The notes under the pieces were generated by a model. That model was not told the DNA's origin, ran no database searches, and saw only the letters and a program-made list of their open reading frames with translations. A DNA stretch of 64,000 nucleotides. Origin: an uncultured Candidatus Entotheonella sp. (GTDB lineage Bacteria > Tectomicrobia > Entotheonellia > Entotheonellales > Entotheonellaceae). Within the stretch, counting starts at the first letter, position 1. Each line of letters opens with the position of its first letter. Shown one piece after another: positions 1 to 8,159 of this stretch. Position numbers and translations under genes: made by a program. The DNA lies in assembly GCA_951828535.1 (NCBI GenBank), contig OX639990.1, positions 1,351,300 to 1,415,299 of the forward strand, in the 5' to 3' direction.

Positions 1-2
1 CC

Positions 3-848
3 CCGCTGACACAACGTTTGTTGGTCACTGCCTGCCTGTCATTTGTCGCTTTCCTTGTCATCGAGTTCTATCGCAAGGATCCGCTGGTCGATTTGCGCCT
101 GTTCAACAATCTGGGTTTCGCGGCCGTGTCGATAGCGTTATTCGTCACCGCAATGGCCTTTTGGGGCACCAACTTTCTACAGACCTTCCTGCTGCAGCGA
201 CTGTTCGACTACACTCCGGCGCAGGCGGGCTACATTGTGCTGCCGGGCGCCCTGGGCATGGCCCTCACGACGGTCTACGCTGGGCGTCTCGTGGACATGA
301 TCGACCGTCGGTTGGTGGTTTACTGCGGCTTGGGCATGTTTATGGCGGCCACGTATGCGTTTTCCTTCCTCAGCCTCGACCGCCCCACCAGCTGGATGAT
401 CGGCATGATCGCAGCACGTTATGTCACCATGGGGTTCATCTTCATCCCGATGGCAGCGGCGTCGTTGATGGTGCTGCGGCCCGATCAGGTGCGCATGGGC
501 TCCGGGCTGATCAATCTCATTCAACATGGCCTCGGCGGCACCATGGGTCTGGCCCTGATGACCACCGTTCTGCAGCGCCGCACCACCTACCACAGCGGCA
601 TGCTTGCCCAGGAGCAGGTGGCCTCGCCCCTGCCCTGGCCCGACGTGGTGGCGCCCGTCCACAACCTCCTGCTGCACGCCGGTGAGATCGGCGGCATGAT
701 GGAAGCCAAGACCCTGGCCATGGTGCAGCGGCACCTGGTGCAGCAGGCATCCGTGGCCGCCTACCAGGATTGCTTCATTCTGGTGGTCATCCTGTGTCTT
801 GCGGTAACCCCCCTCATCCTATTCATGCGCCAGCGCCGCGCCGCCTGA
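3..848 (+). CDS. MFS drug exporter, DHA2 (EmrB-like) family, C-terminal part
   Basis: The reading frame is open to the left edge, so the gene begins outside the window and only about the last 280 residues are seen. They contain at least six hydrophobic segments. A loop between two of them carries GRLVDMIDRR, the MFS motif A type of loop. The stretch beginning LRLFNNLGFAA, followed by FLQTFLLQ and YTPAQAGYIVLPGAL, is typical of the second half of 14-helix DHA2 proton antiporters such as EmrB. The protein would sit in the inner membrane and export hydrophobic compounds, usually with an HlyD-type adaptor, which may lie upstream. The substrate cannot be told. Family assignment is firm. Confidence 0.85.
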   Translation, partial: PLTQRLLVTACLSFVAFLVIEFYRKDPLVDLRLFNNLGFAAVSIALFVTAMAFWGTNFLQTFLLQRLFDYTPAQAGYIVLPGALGMALTTVYAGRLVDMIDRRLVVYCGLGMFMAATYAFSFLSLDRPTSWMIGMIAARYVTMGFIFIPMAAASLMVLRPDQVRMGSGLINLIQHGLGGTMGLALMTTVLQRRTTYHSGMLAQEQVASPLPWPDVVAPVHNLLLHAGEIGGMMEAKTLAMVQRHLVQQASVAAYQDCFILVVILCLAVTPLILFMRQRRAA

Positions 849-913
849 CGCTGTGCTATACTGCGGCCGCAATTCGCCTTTCGTGGCGCACGATACCCTC
901 GCAAAGGAAGCCA

Positions 914-1756
914 ATGATGAGTGTTACGGAAGTGGTCTTTGTCGTTGCAGCGCCGTTGATCCTGCTGATCCTGGCTCGTCTGGTCCTGCAGTGGGTGCTC
1001 GGTTTCAGCCTGCGGGTGGCGCTGACCGATCATGACAATCCGGCCATGGGCCTGGCCGTGGCAGGGTATCTGTTCGGGGTGATCTGGACCATTACGGTGC
1101 TGCTCGGCACGCCGGGCCGCGGCTTGTGGCAGGATGTGTTGGACGTGGCCCTCTACGGTGGGTTGGGTATCGTGCTGCTGACCCTGGTGACGTTGGTCAG
1201 CTGCCGCTTCTTCCTGGGCCTGCACGTGCGCGAACAGTTGGAGGCGCGCAACACCGCGGCCGCCATCGTGGTCGCCGGGGCTTACGTCGCCACCAGCTTG
1301 ACCTATAGCGGGGCGTTGGACGGCGAGGGCGGCGGGTTCTGGATCCTGCTGCTCTTTTTCGTCCTCGGTCAGTTGGCCTTGCTGGCCATGACCTACGTCT
1401 TCCGCTGGCTTACCGGCTACGACGACGTGCAGGAAATCGGTTCCGGCAACCTGGCGGCAGGCATTGCCCAGGCGGGATTGCTGATCGCCATGGGCGTGGT
1501 AGTCGGGCAGGCCGCCTCGGGCGAATTCACGACCCTGACGGATTCGCTACTGGGCTTCGTGATCGCCCTGCTGGTTGCCGTGGTGTTCTATCCGGTGCGG
1601 CAGTTGGTGGTGCAGTGCCTGATTCTCGGTGGGCCAATTCGCTTCCGCAGCACCTTGCTGGACAACGAAGTCGCCGACGACAAAAACATCGCTGCCGGAT
1701 TGCTGGAGGCCAGCGCCTACCTCTCCACCGCTCTGTTTATCACCTCGATTGTTTGA
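914..1756 (+). CDS. DUF350 family inner-membrane protein (tandem DUF350)
   Basis: A membrane protein of 280 residues with about eight hydrophobic segments, arranged as two similar halves. Both halves show the small-residue pattern of DUF350 (YjfL-type) proteins: DNPAMGLAVAGYLFGV near residue 40 and KNIAAGLLEASAYLSTA at the C-terminus. Function of the family is unknown. The frame is open further upstream to about 770, but the double ATG at 914/917, preceded by AAAGGAAG, is the better start because the upstream part overlaps the end of the MFS gene and has no membrane character. It may be cotranscribed with the exporter. It ends facing the convergent gene at 1847, with a hairpin repeat between them. 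Confidence 0.75.
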   Translation: MMSVTEVVFVVAAPLILLILARLVLQWVLGFSLRVALTDHDNPAMGLAVAGYLFGVIWTITVLLGTPGRGLWQDVLDVALYGGLGIVLLTLVTLVSCRFFLGLHVREQLEARNTAAAIVVAGAYVATSLTYSGALDGEGGGFWILLLFFVLGQLALLAMTYVFRWLTGYDDVQEIGSGNLAAGIAQAGLLIAMGVVVGQAASGEFTTLTDSLLGFVIALLVAVVFYPVRQLVVQCLILGGPIRFRSTLLDNEVADDKNIAAGLLEASAYLSTALFITSIV

Positions 1757-1792
1757 TCCACTGGATGATAGCTGCAGAGAGGAAAATGCTGG

Positions 1793-1831
1793 CCCCCTCT
1801 CCCCTGGTGGGAGAGGGTTGGGGTGAGGGGG
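1793..1831. repeat. Palindromic dispersed repeat between convergent genes
   Basis: CCCTCTCCC (1795-1803) pairs with GGGAGAGGG (1809-1817) around a 5-base loop, followed by TTGGGGTGAGGGGG. This is the common dispersed element read CCCTCTCCC...GGGTTGGGGTGAGGG. Related, shorter versions occur at 47754-47783 and 56261-56287. Lying between converging stop codons, it could also end transcription from both sides, though it has no T-run. Confidence 0.75.
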
Positions 1832-1846
1832 AAATTCAACACGCAC

Positions 1847-3772
1847 CTATAGGCGACTCAGATAGAGGATCGTCTGCTTCTTCTGCTTCAGTACGCCTTC
1901 CCGCTTGGAAACCGCCACCAGAATCCCCGGCGTGCGGCCCTTCAACACCGCCACGCCGCTCACCACGCCATCGAATCCCGGACTGACCGGTGACAGCCTG
2001 AAGCCTTGCGGCGTCTGACGCATCAGCACCACATGGCCGTCGCTGTACAGATTCAGATTCGGAAGCACGCCGAGACGACTCTGATTCTGCGGAACCAGCA
2101 CCTCGTCAATGCCGTCACCATCGAAATCCGCCACCGCCGGAATGGCCTCGAAGTCAAACTGTGCCTGCTCAACGACACTGGGGCTGTAACGTAACTCCAG
2201 CACGGCAAACACGTAGCTGCCGCCTACGTCTGCGGGAGAGGTCCAGCGCCTGGTCTTGCCGTCGTACACCTTCAGGTTGTGGCGCTCGTCCACGAACACC
2301 AATTGGCGGTTTCCCGGCGCGCCGAGTTGAGCCAAGGCGGCACCGGTGGCCCGGAACCCCCCCGGCAGCGCCAGCTTCCGCTGCCGCTTCAAGCGGCCGT
2401 TCCGCAGTTCGTATTCCCTCACTTGGCCGCGCCGGAAAAAGTCCTTGCCGTCGAAGCGCTGCCCCCACAGGCTCTCGTTCACCCCGTCACCGTCGACATC
2501 CACAGCAAGCAAAATGTCCGACAGGCCCTTCTGCTGCCGAACCAACTGACGCCCCTGCAGGACCAGGAAGAACGAATCCATACCCCCCCGATTCGGGCTG
2601 TAGCGATTCACTACCACACCGGGCGTCTGCCCGTCACCGAGGCGCACCAGTTGCGCGCTCAACAGAGTGCCGGGCCGTCTGTCGGAGTAGGAAGCGATAG
2701 GGGCCAATTGGCTTTCCTGCACGTGATACAGCAACACCTTCGTGTCGCTTAGCATCACCAGTTCGGTCTCGCCGTCACCGTCGATATCCGCGGCATCAAA
2801 GCCACGTAGCTCCGTGGGGAATTGCGCCAGCGGCACATAGCTCTTTTCGAGAGTAATGGGGTCGGCGGCAAGCAGGCTCTGCAACGTTGTCAGATTGGCC
2901 GACGGCGGCGGCGGAACCGCCGCGGCAGGCGGCGAATCGAGGGGGGTTGGCGGCATGGAAACGGCGGCAGGAGGTTGGGAAACGGGCGGCGCGGCCGCCC
3001 GTTGGGTCATAGACGCGGTTTCAGAAAGAATGGCCAAGGCTGTGGTCACAGGCGTTTGCGGCTGAGCAGGTGCAAACGTCCGAAGCTCGACAACCGTCGT
3101 GTCTCCAGCGGCCCGTAATACCGGCTGGGCAACGTAGGCCACGTCCAAAGCGCTCGCCATCTTGGACACGATTTCGGGGGACGACAGCACATCGCCGGGC
3201 GACAGGTTGCGTTCCAGCAGCCACACCGTCAGACTCGCCCGCGGCACCACGTTAAACCGGCCAGTGGCGTTGAGGCCGCGCTGCAGAGCATCGGCCAGCG
3301 CGGACAACGGCATCGCGTGCCCGGTCTGGTCGGTTACCGGCAGCAAACCCAAGGATAACCGCCCGGCGGTAATCCGCACCTTGTCACCGGCTTGCACCCT
3401 CCCGCCGTCAGCCACGTCCGCCAGTATTGCCACCGCGTAAGTCTCGGCCACCTGCGTGACCGTGACCGTTCCCAACTCCTCTTCCAAACGACCCAATACC
3501 TCGCCGGTGCTGGGCGAGGTCAGTTCCTCGCCTTCCCGGAACACGTCGAGCCGCATGCCTTGGAGCACCTGATCCCGCGCCCCCAGGCTGAGGTAGAGTT
3601 GCTCGCCCCGCACCTCGACCACCTCGCCCTGCAGATGAGGGAACCGCTGCGCCAACTGTTCCGCCACGTCGCTGGCCGCGGCGTCGAAGCCATAGTTCAC
3701 TTGCGCCAATGCCAAACAGGGCCACATCAACAGCAGCACCATCCAGAAAAGGCATCGTACACGGCGTGTCAT
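1847..3772 (-). CDS. Secreted FG-GAP/VCBS repeat protein
   Basis: A 641-residue protein with a signal peptide (residues 1-23, cleavage after ALA). Residues ~25-125 form a region of the type seen next to FlgT-like C-terminal domains (GEVVEVRGEQLYLSLG, then GDKVRITAG). Next comes a stretch resembling a lipoprotein or CsgG-like module (LADALQRGLNATGRFNVVPR), then a Pro/Ala-rich linker (~250-300). The C-terminal half has FG-GAP/VCBS calcium-loop repeats: DIDGDGETELVML, DVDGDGVNESLWG and DFDGDGIDEVLVP. These usually form a beta-propeller in exported proteins. The frame is open 27 codons further upstream, but ATG 3772 is preceded by GGGGGAGAGACGT and starts a clean signal peptide. It probably forms an operon with the secreted protein at 3819-4535. 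The role is unknown. Confidence 0.7.
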   Translation of the reverse strand: MTRRVRCLFWMVLLLMWPCLALAQVNYGFDAAASDVAEQLAQRFPHLQGEVVEVRGEQLYLSLGARDQVLQGMRLDVFREGEELTSPSTGEVLGRLEEELGTVTVTQVAETYAVAILADVADGGRVQAGDKVRITAGRLSLGLLPVTDQTGHAMPLSALADALQRGLNATGRFNVVPRASLTVWLLERNLSPGDVLSSPEIVSKMASALDVAYVAQPVLRAAGDTTVVELRTFAPAQPQTPVTTALAILSETASMTQRAAAPPVSQPPAAVSMPPTPLDSPPAAAVPPPPSANLTTLQSLLAADPITLEKSYVPLAQFPTELRGFDAADIDGDGETELVMLSDTKVLLYHVQESQLAPIASYSDRRPGTLLSAQLVRLGDGQTPGVVVNRYSPNRGGMDSFFLVLQGRQLVRQQKGLSDILLAVDVDGDGVNESLWGQRFDGKDFFRRGQVREYELRNGRLKRQRKLALPGGFRATGAALAQLGAPGNRQLVFVDERHNLKVYDGKTRRWTSPADVGGSYVFAVLELRYSPSVVEQAQFDFEAIPAVADFDGDGIDEVLVPQNQSRLGVLPNLNLYSDGHVVLMRQTPQGFRLSPVSPGFDGVVSGVAVLKGRTPGILVAVSKREGVLKQKKQTILYLSRL

Positions 3773-3818
3773 ACGTCTCTCCCCCTGCAGCTGGACCCTG
3801 CTGGTGCAGCTCTTTGTT

Positions 3819-4535
3819 CTAGTTGCGCTTACCCTGATCTCTTGCATGTCCACCCTTGTGTTCCACGTTTTCCCAGCCCAGTATGACCTTGTACGTCTGT
3901 CCCGCCCGCGGCATGCGTACCATCAGGTACACCGTGTCGGACTGCTGCGCGTTATGATGGCGTCCGACAATTACCGACAGCCCGTCGTAGGACGCCGCAC
4001 GCCGTTCGACCCAAGCCGCGAACGTACCGCTTTCCACGGCGTGCGTCAGATAACTCGCCGCCGTTGCCGGCACCTGCATGGGCTGCAATCGGGACGCAGG
4101 AATGCCGCGCACCGGAAATCGGGTCAGATCCCCATCCGTGCGCACCGCCACGCGCCTCAGCTTTTGGTAATTTCTCTGTATGCCGCGCACGCGAAACACC
4201 ACCACCTGCCCCTCTTTGCCGTTCCACGTCGTCGCGCCCCATGGGTCATTTCGCTTGGGAAGCGTCACGTTGACAGAGAACGTCGCCGACTGCTCCGGTT
4301 CCGCGAGTTCCAGCGGCTGCGGCTGCCGGTCGCGGAATAGCACGTATTTGGACCGCCGCGAGTCGAGGAACGACTCGATACCCGGCAACGTGCGGTCTTC
4401 TGTGAAATACATGAAAACACGCTCGGGAAGGCTGGCCACCCGGAGTTGGTATGTGGCCGCGTTCGACATCACCGGCCAGCAGAGCAGAACGGCGGCCAAC
4501 CACCCCGACGGGATTGCCAATCCGCGATTTTTCAT
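3819..4535 (-). CDS. Hypothetical secreted protein
   Basis: A 238-residue protein that I do not recognise. It has a clear Sec signal peptide (residues 1-26, ending SNA before ATYQ). The rest has the alternating hydrophobic pattern of a beta-rich periplasmic domain, without cysteines, repeats or transmembrane segments. The gene ends 46 bases before the start of the FG-GAP/VCBS gene on the same strand, so the two are probably cotranscribed and may form one surface or periplasmic complex. Base composition matches its neighbours. The ORF is supported by the signal peptide and length, not by homology I can name. Confidence 0.6.
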   Translation of the reverse strand: MKNRGLAIPSGWLAAVLLCWPVMSNAATYQLRVASLPERVFMYFTEDRTLPGIESFLDSRRSKYVLFRDRQPQPLELAEPEQSATFSVNVTLPKRNDPWGATTWNGKEGQVVVFRVRGIQRNYQKLRRVAVRTDGDLTRFPVRGIPASRLQPMQVPATAASYLTHAVESGTFAAWVERRAASYDGLSVIVGRHHNAQQSDTVYLMVRMPRAGQTYKVILGWENVEHKGGHARDQGKRN

Positions 4536-4710
4536 GACCCGGTCCTTCTCACGATGTTTGGTAATTCCGTATGGCGGCAGTGATGATACCAGGATCCTCC
4601 CAGGGGGAGCAAACGCGCCGGTCCGGGGTTTTGTCCCTCGGGGTCAGGTGGATGGCGGATAATGCTACACGCGGATACCTCATCGGGCGGATTTGGGAGG
4701 GGAAGTGGAG

Positions 4711-4740
4711 CATCGGATTACGCTTCGCTAATCCGACCTA
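4711..4740 (-). repeat. Palindromic repeat, GGTCGGATTAGCG type
   Basis: CGGATTA (4714-4720) pairs with TAATCCG (4731-4737) around CGCTTCGC. Read on the minus strand it is TAGGTCGGATTAGCGAAGCG followed by TAATCCGATG. A second copy lies at 62070-62101 on the plus strand. Such REP-like hairpins are common between genes in proteobacterial genomes. Confidence 0.75.
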
Positions 4741-4751
4741 ACAATGCGCGA

Positions 4752-5214
4752 TTACTGGGTAGCCGTGTCCAGGGTGCCGGCCTGGCGCTCATCAAGGGCG
4801 CTTTCAAGAGCGTCGATGCGGCGTTGGAGTCCGTTGGGCGTAGCGTTGACGGTGTCTTCCAGCCCCTGGACTCTGGCGTCCAGGGTACTTTCGAGGCCGG
4901 TGATGCGCGATTCCGCGGACCTGTCCAGGCCGATGGTAAGCCGCTCCAGGGATTGGAAGCGGACGCCCATGCTTTCCTTCAAATCGCTGATACTTCTCTC
5001 AACCGCCTCGAAACGAGTTTCAATTGACTCGAAACGGTCATCGATCGCCTCGAACCGATCTTCCAGCGCATCGAAGCGGGCATTGATGGTGCGGTTTTGG
5101 GCGTTGTTCAGAGAACCAATATAGAACGTAATACGCAAGGATGGCAACCAGCGTGCCAAGAAGGGTGGCGTCGAGGATGTACGGGGCGAGTCTCTGCTTC
5201 CAGGTGTCGGGCAT
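4752..5214 (-). pseudogene. Membrane-anchored coiled-coil protein, frameshifted
   Basis: From ATG 5214 (preceded by GAGGGAAAAA) the first frame encodes MPDTWKQRLAPYI, then one membrane segment (ATLLGTLVAILAYYVLYW) to about FSEQ. It then degenerates. The next frame continues from the same place as AQNRTINARFDALEDRFE and runs about 115 residues to 4752 as heptad-patterned coiled coil, with repeats such as DRFEAIDD, DRFESIE and TRFEAVE. Moving between frames needs a one-base skip somewhere in 5095-5120. Together they make one plausible 153-residue protein: a short cytoplasmic tail, a TM anchor and a long coiled coil. Either the gene is broken, the assembly has an indel, or a +1 shift is used. 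Function unknown. Confidence 0.6.
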
Positions 5215-5309
5215 GGCATTTTTTCCCTCAGGGTGCGCATCGAAGCCCTGGCGGGACGGTACTCGCATTGGAAGCGGGTGACAAGACAATGCAGAGGGGG
5301 TTTCCGGGG

Positions 5310-5355
5310 ACTAAAACAACGATGGCCGACGGCTGGGGAAGCCGTCGGCCATCGA
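5310..5355 (-). terminator. Rho-independent terminator of the outer-membrane barrel gene
   Basis: A perfect 14-bp stem, CGATGGCCGACGGC (5320-5333) with GCCGTCGGCCATCG (5341-5354), around a 7-base loop. On the minus strand it is followed by TTGTTTTAG. It lies 23 bases past the stop codon of the gene at 5378-6892. Confidence 0.88.
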
Positions 5356-5377
5356 TACCTACTCGGCGGGGGTTAGA

Positions 5378-6892
5378 TTAGAAGCTGTACACCACTCTGC
5401 CACCGGCGCCCATCACGTCCTGGGACTCGTACATCATCCCATCCATCATCAGATCCAGAGCGTCGCCCATCATGGCATAAGCCACGAACAGGGAAATGGT
5501 GGTGTTGGAGTAGAGATTATAATGCAGAAATACGTCGATCTCGGTCGCAAGGTTCGACCCACCGGCGTATGTTACGCCCTCGTCCGCAAGCTGCGAACCC
5601 CTCGGCATACCTGCAGTCTCTTCGGCAGTATTGAAGAGGCCCAAGGCCGCCCCAATGGACGTCTGCGGCGTCAGCGTATATTCTGCTTTGGCGGCCAGGT
5701 GCACCAAACCGAAGCCCTCGTGCCGGATATTTCCCTGAACGGAATCGCCGACCAGCAGGGGCCCCAAGTCGTTAAAGGTGGGACTGCCGGAGGAATTGCC
5801 AAACAAGGTAAACCACTGGGTAGCATGAGGGATGCCCCAGACACCGATCACGTCATAGTCCTTGTCGGTGCGCTGCATGCCATTCGAGTCGACTCCACTA
5901 CCCGGCGTGTACACAAACCGGCCCGAAAGCGACAGCGGGCCCATGTCGTAGCTGGCGCGCACGTCGATCAGCATGGACTCGGTGTCCCCCGCCAGCTCAT
6001 CATCGGCCATGTACAGGATCACGGTAGGCGAAAGGCTGAAATCGCCATAATCGTAACGCAGGGTGCTGCCGATCCAGTGCCGGTTTTCCTCATACGCCCC
6101 ATTATTGCCCGCACCGTACAGGGCGCCCGTATCACAGGGCATGTTGGGGAACTTTGCTTTCTGCGACTCACCGCATTCCGTGAAATGGTATGCGTAAATT
6201 AGATCAGCTTCCAGACCTTCCGCGAGCGCCAAAGTGGCACGGGTACCGAAAGCCCAGTCGTCGCCATGGCCGCCCCCGTCACCAACATCGCCCGGTTCCA
6301 TGACATCGTCCGATCCAGGTGCATAGCCGTCATTTTCCTGACCAATCCACGCAAACCACGTGTAGGTGCTGATCGTATCACTCAACGGGGCGCTCAGGGT
6401 TGCGCCAGGCGCAGCGGTGTTGAAAATCTTGTTGGCTGCAGCCCACCCGCCGGACTCGGCGGCGAAATAAGGAACACCGAGTTCGAACTTCGCCGCGGTG
6501 CCTGGAAGCAGGCCTTCGATCCAGTACCCTTCAATCACGAAAGCGCCGCTGTAGGCGCCAACGCCAATGTTGTAAGTCCTCATACCCCATTGCTGATCCA
6601 CGTGCGACTGAGTAACCACCTTGGTGTTCTCAAACGCTTCAACTGAAATCTTAAAATTGAAACGCTGGTGCATCCAGGTCAGCGAGTCTTCATCACCGCG
6701 CTGGCCTGGGACCCCGGGGCTTCCAATTATCGCATCCGTGTAGTGGAGATCGTTATGGGAGTAGTTCTCCAACATGAGAAAACGGAAATCCATGTTACCG
6801 CTAACTGTCAGCCGGTCGTCGGCAGACACCGACGCGCTCATCATAAAAAGCCCTACGAACAGTAGAACGAGAATTCGAGTTACATAGGTCAT
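5378..6892 (-). CDS. Outer-membrane beta-barrel protein (porin-like)
   Basis: A 504-residue protein with a signal peptide (1-23, ending VSA before DDRLTVSG). The mature part consists of alternating amphipathic strands with short polar turns, such as GNMDFRFLMLENYS and LSPTVILYMADD. It ends in the aromatic residue Phe (GGRVVYSF), the usual signal for insertion of outer-membrane barrels by the BAM complex. A glycine/aspartate-rich loop (GDVGDGGGHGDD) may bind ions. I cannot assign a named porin family. Start at ATG 6892 is supported by AGGAGT 8 bases upstream. It is a single-gene unit, with a promoter 240 bases upstream and a strong terminator. Codon use here is less GC-rich than in the dcw cluster. 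Confidence 0.7.
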   Translation of the reverse strand: MTYVTRILVLLFVGLFMMSASVSADDRLTVSGNMDFRFLMLENYSHNDLHYTDAIIGSPGVPGQRGDEDSLTWMHQRFNFKISVEAFENTKVVTQSHVDQQWGMRTYNIGVGAYSGAFVIEGYWIEGLLPGTAAKFELGVPYFAAESGGWAAANKIFNTAAPGATLSAPLSDTISTYTWFAWIGQENDGYAPGSDDVMEPGDVGDGGGHGDDWAFGTRATLALAEGLEADLIYAYHFTECGESQKAKFPNMPCDTGALYGAGNNGAYEENRHWIGSTLRYDYGDFSLSPTVILYMADDELAGDTESMLIDVRASYDMGPLSLSGRFVYTPGSGVDSNGMQRTDKDYDVIGVWGIPHATQWFTLFGNSSGSPTFNDLGPLLVGDSVQGNIRHEGFGLVHLAAKAEYTLTPQTSIGAALGLFNTAEETAGMPRGSQLADEGVTYAGGSNLATEIDVFLHYNLYSNTTISLFVAYAMMGDALDLMMDGMMYESQDVMGAGGRVVYSF

Positions 6893-7136
6893 GGACTGGA
6901 CTCCTTTGCTTGGCCTACGTTTGGTCCTTTGTTGGCAGCACCTCATTCAAGCTTGCCCATATGGTCAACCCTTCACACCCATCGTACCACACCGGAGGCG
7001 CACGCTGGGGCGTTACGGCGTTCCTGGCTATTGGCATCGCAACACGTTGCAAGACGTGCCCCCCTCTGCCTTTCCAGGCTGCCCTCCGGATACGCTGCAT
7101 TTGGTTCGTGTTAGCGTCCGGTTAACGCATGGCGCA
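6893..7136 (-). other. Long 5' untranslated leader of the barrel gene
   Basis: About 240 bases lie between the predicted promoter and the start codon. No gene-like frame with a ribosome site was found. The leader contains several short inverted sequences, such as CACGTCTTGCAACGTG around 7040-7055. No known riboswitch consensus is recognised. Confidence 0.35.
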
Positions 7137-7165
7137 TATTTACACGGTTTTAGCGGAATCGTCAA
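7137..7165 (-). promoter_or_regulatory. Sigma70 promoter for the outer-membrane barrel gene
   Basis: On the minus strand TTGACG (7165-7160) is followed after exactly 17 bases by TAAATA (7142-7137). This is a near-consensus -35/-10 pair, and transcription would start near 7130. It is the only strong pair I see upstream of the barrel gene. Confidence 0.5.
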
Positions 7166-7705
7166 TAAGCCACATGACAGTAGATCCTGCTATCGCCTGT
7201 CCCAAGGGCGCCGTCATACGCCAAACCGCCATGCGCCAGCGAGCCATAACGGTCGCCGGAACGCAGCCCATTCCAGTACACAACGCCTCGTTAAAACCGG
7301 GACTTAGCGCCCTTTACTATACGGGTTTGCCAAGCATGTCAACACCCCGCAACGCATTTTTCGCGCCGTCTACGAAATTTCCACGGGGCGGCATGACCCC
7401 GCGGGGCGGTTTATCGCTCGGGTTTCGTGCCGCTTTTCGGACGCGCCTCTCATGGTCGCCAGGGGACGGGCAGCCCAAGCCCTGATAGGATGGGCTGGAC
7501 GGCCGGCTGAGGAAACTAGCCTCGAACCAAAGCAGATGATGGGCCATATTGATATGCTACGTCTGAACTCTGGCGCGGTGGGAAGCCTGCCCCGGATTGG
7601 CTCCGGGGTCGCTGGATTCCGGCATGCGACGGTAATGACGATACGGTGGCCTTGTATGGTTTCAATCAGTCCTGAACTGCTCTTAGGAGCGTAAGGGAAC
7701 GACGC
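7166..7705. other. Intergenic region, no gene recognised
   Basis: About 540 bases between the barrel-gene promoter and the small membrane protein at 7706. It holds a dispersed repeat (7585-7640) and some G/C-rich inverted sequence around 7380-7410 (GGGGCGG / CCCCGCGGGG). Short open frames here have no ribosome sites or protein-like composition. Confidence 0.5.
7585..7640 (+). repeat. Dispersed repeat, GCCTGCCCCGGA...GGTCGCTGGATTCCGG type
   Basis: The string GCCTGCCCCGGA, a short inverted repeat (CCCCGG / CCGGGG), then GGTCGCTGGATTCCGG and AATGACGAT match the copy at 31666-31720 almost word for word. The second hairpin arm is degenerate here (CATGCGACGGT). This is an intergenic REP-like element. 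Confidence 0.8.
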
Positions 7706-8146
7706 ATGAGTGCTGAATTCTGGGCAATCATTGGCGTTGGCGTGGCCGTTGTCGGCCTGCACTGGCGCATGTTCGACCGTCTGAGCAGACGCATTGACGC
7801 CTCGCAAGCGGACATGGCGACCGTCAAAGAGCGACTGGCGCGCATCGAAGGCTGGATTGAAGACGATTCACCGAGGGAACGACGGCATGACACAGACACC
7901 CTGCAAGAACGCTTGGCGTGGAGTAGTGGAACACCCCGCCCAACGTGTTCTGCAACCTTTACAAGACGGGCCGTTTGCTTTATGGTGCCTTGTCCACCGG
8001 CTACAGATTTTATCCAGTCTTATTTTGCGGGAATTGTGATACGCAAGTCTCTAATTCCATCAGAATTGAGACGCGCTCAAGCAGGCAGTGGCCGCCCAAA
8101 AGAAGCTTGGCGGCTGAGGACGAACGGGGCCCTACCAGTCAAATAA
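7706..8146 (+). CDS. Small membrane protein with short coiled coil; C-terminal part doubtful
   Basis: The first ~55 residues look real: a membrane segment (EFWAIIGVGVAVVGLHW), then a charged helix with heptads (RMFDRLSRRIDASQADMATVKERLARIEGWIE). Proteins of this plan, usually 60-90 residues, are common next to unrelated genes in proteobacteria and have no known role. After about residue 60 the frame runs on to 8146 through Arg-, Ser- and Pro-rich sequence without protein character. The natural stop has probably been lost through a frameshift or deletion near 7880-7920. The start is weakly supported (AGGAGCGTAAGGGAACGACGC upstream). It ends 13 bases before ctpA. Confidence 0.45.
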   Translation: MSAEFWAIIGVGVAVVGLHWRMFDRLSRRIDASQADMATVKERLARIEGWIEDDSPRERRHDTDTLQERLAWSSGTPRPTCSATFTRRAVCFMVPCPPATDFIQSYFAGIVIRKSLIPSELRRAQAGSGRPKEAWRLRTNGALPVK

Positions 8147-8159
8147 AGGAAAATCCCAA

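Noticed and set aside
770-913. Upstream extension of the DUF350 gene overlapping the MFS gene end
   Set aside because: The extension is Arg/Pro-rich, not membrane-like, and the ATG at 914 has the ribosome site.
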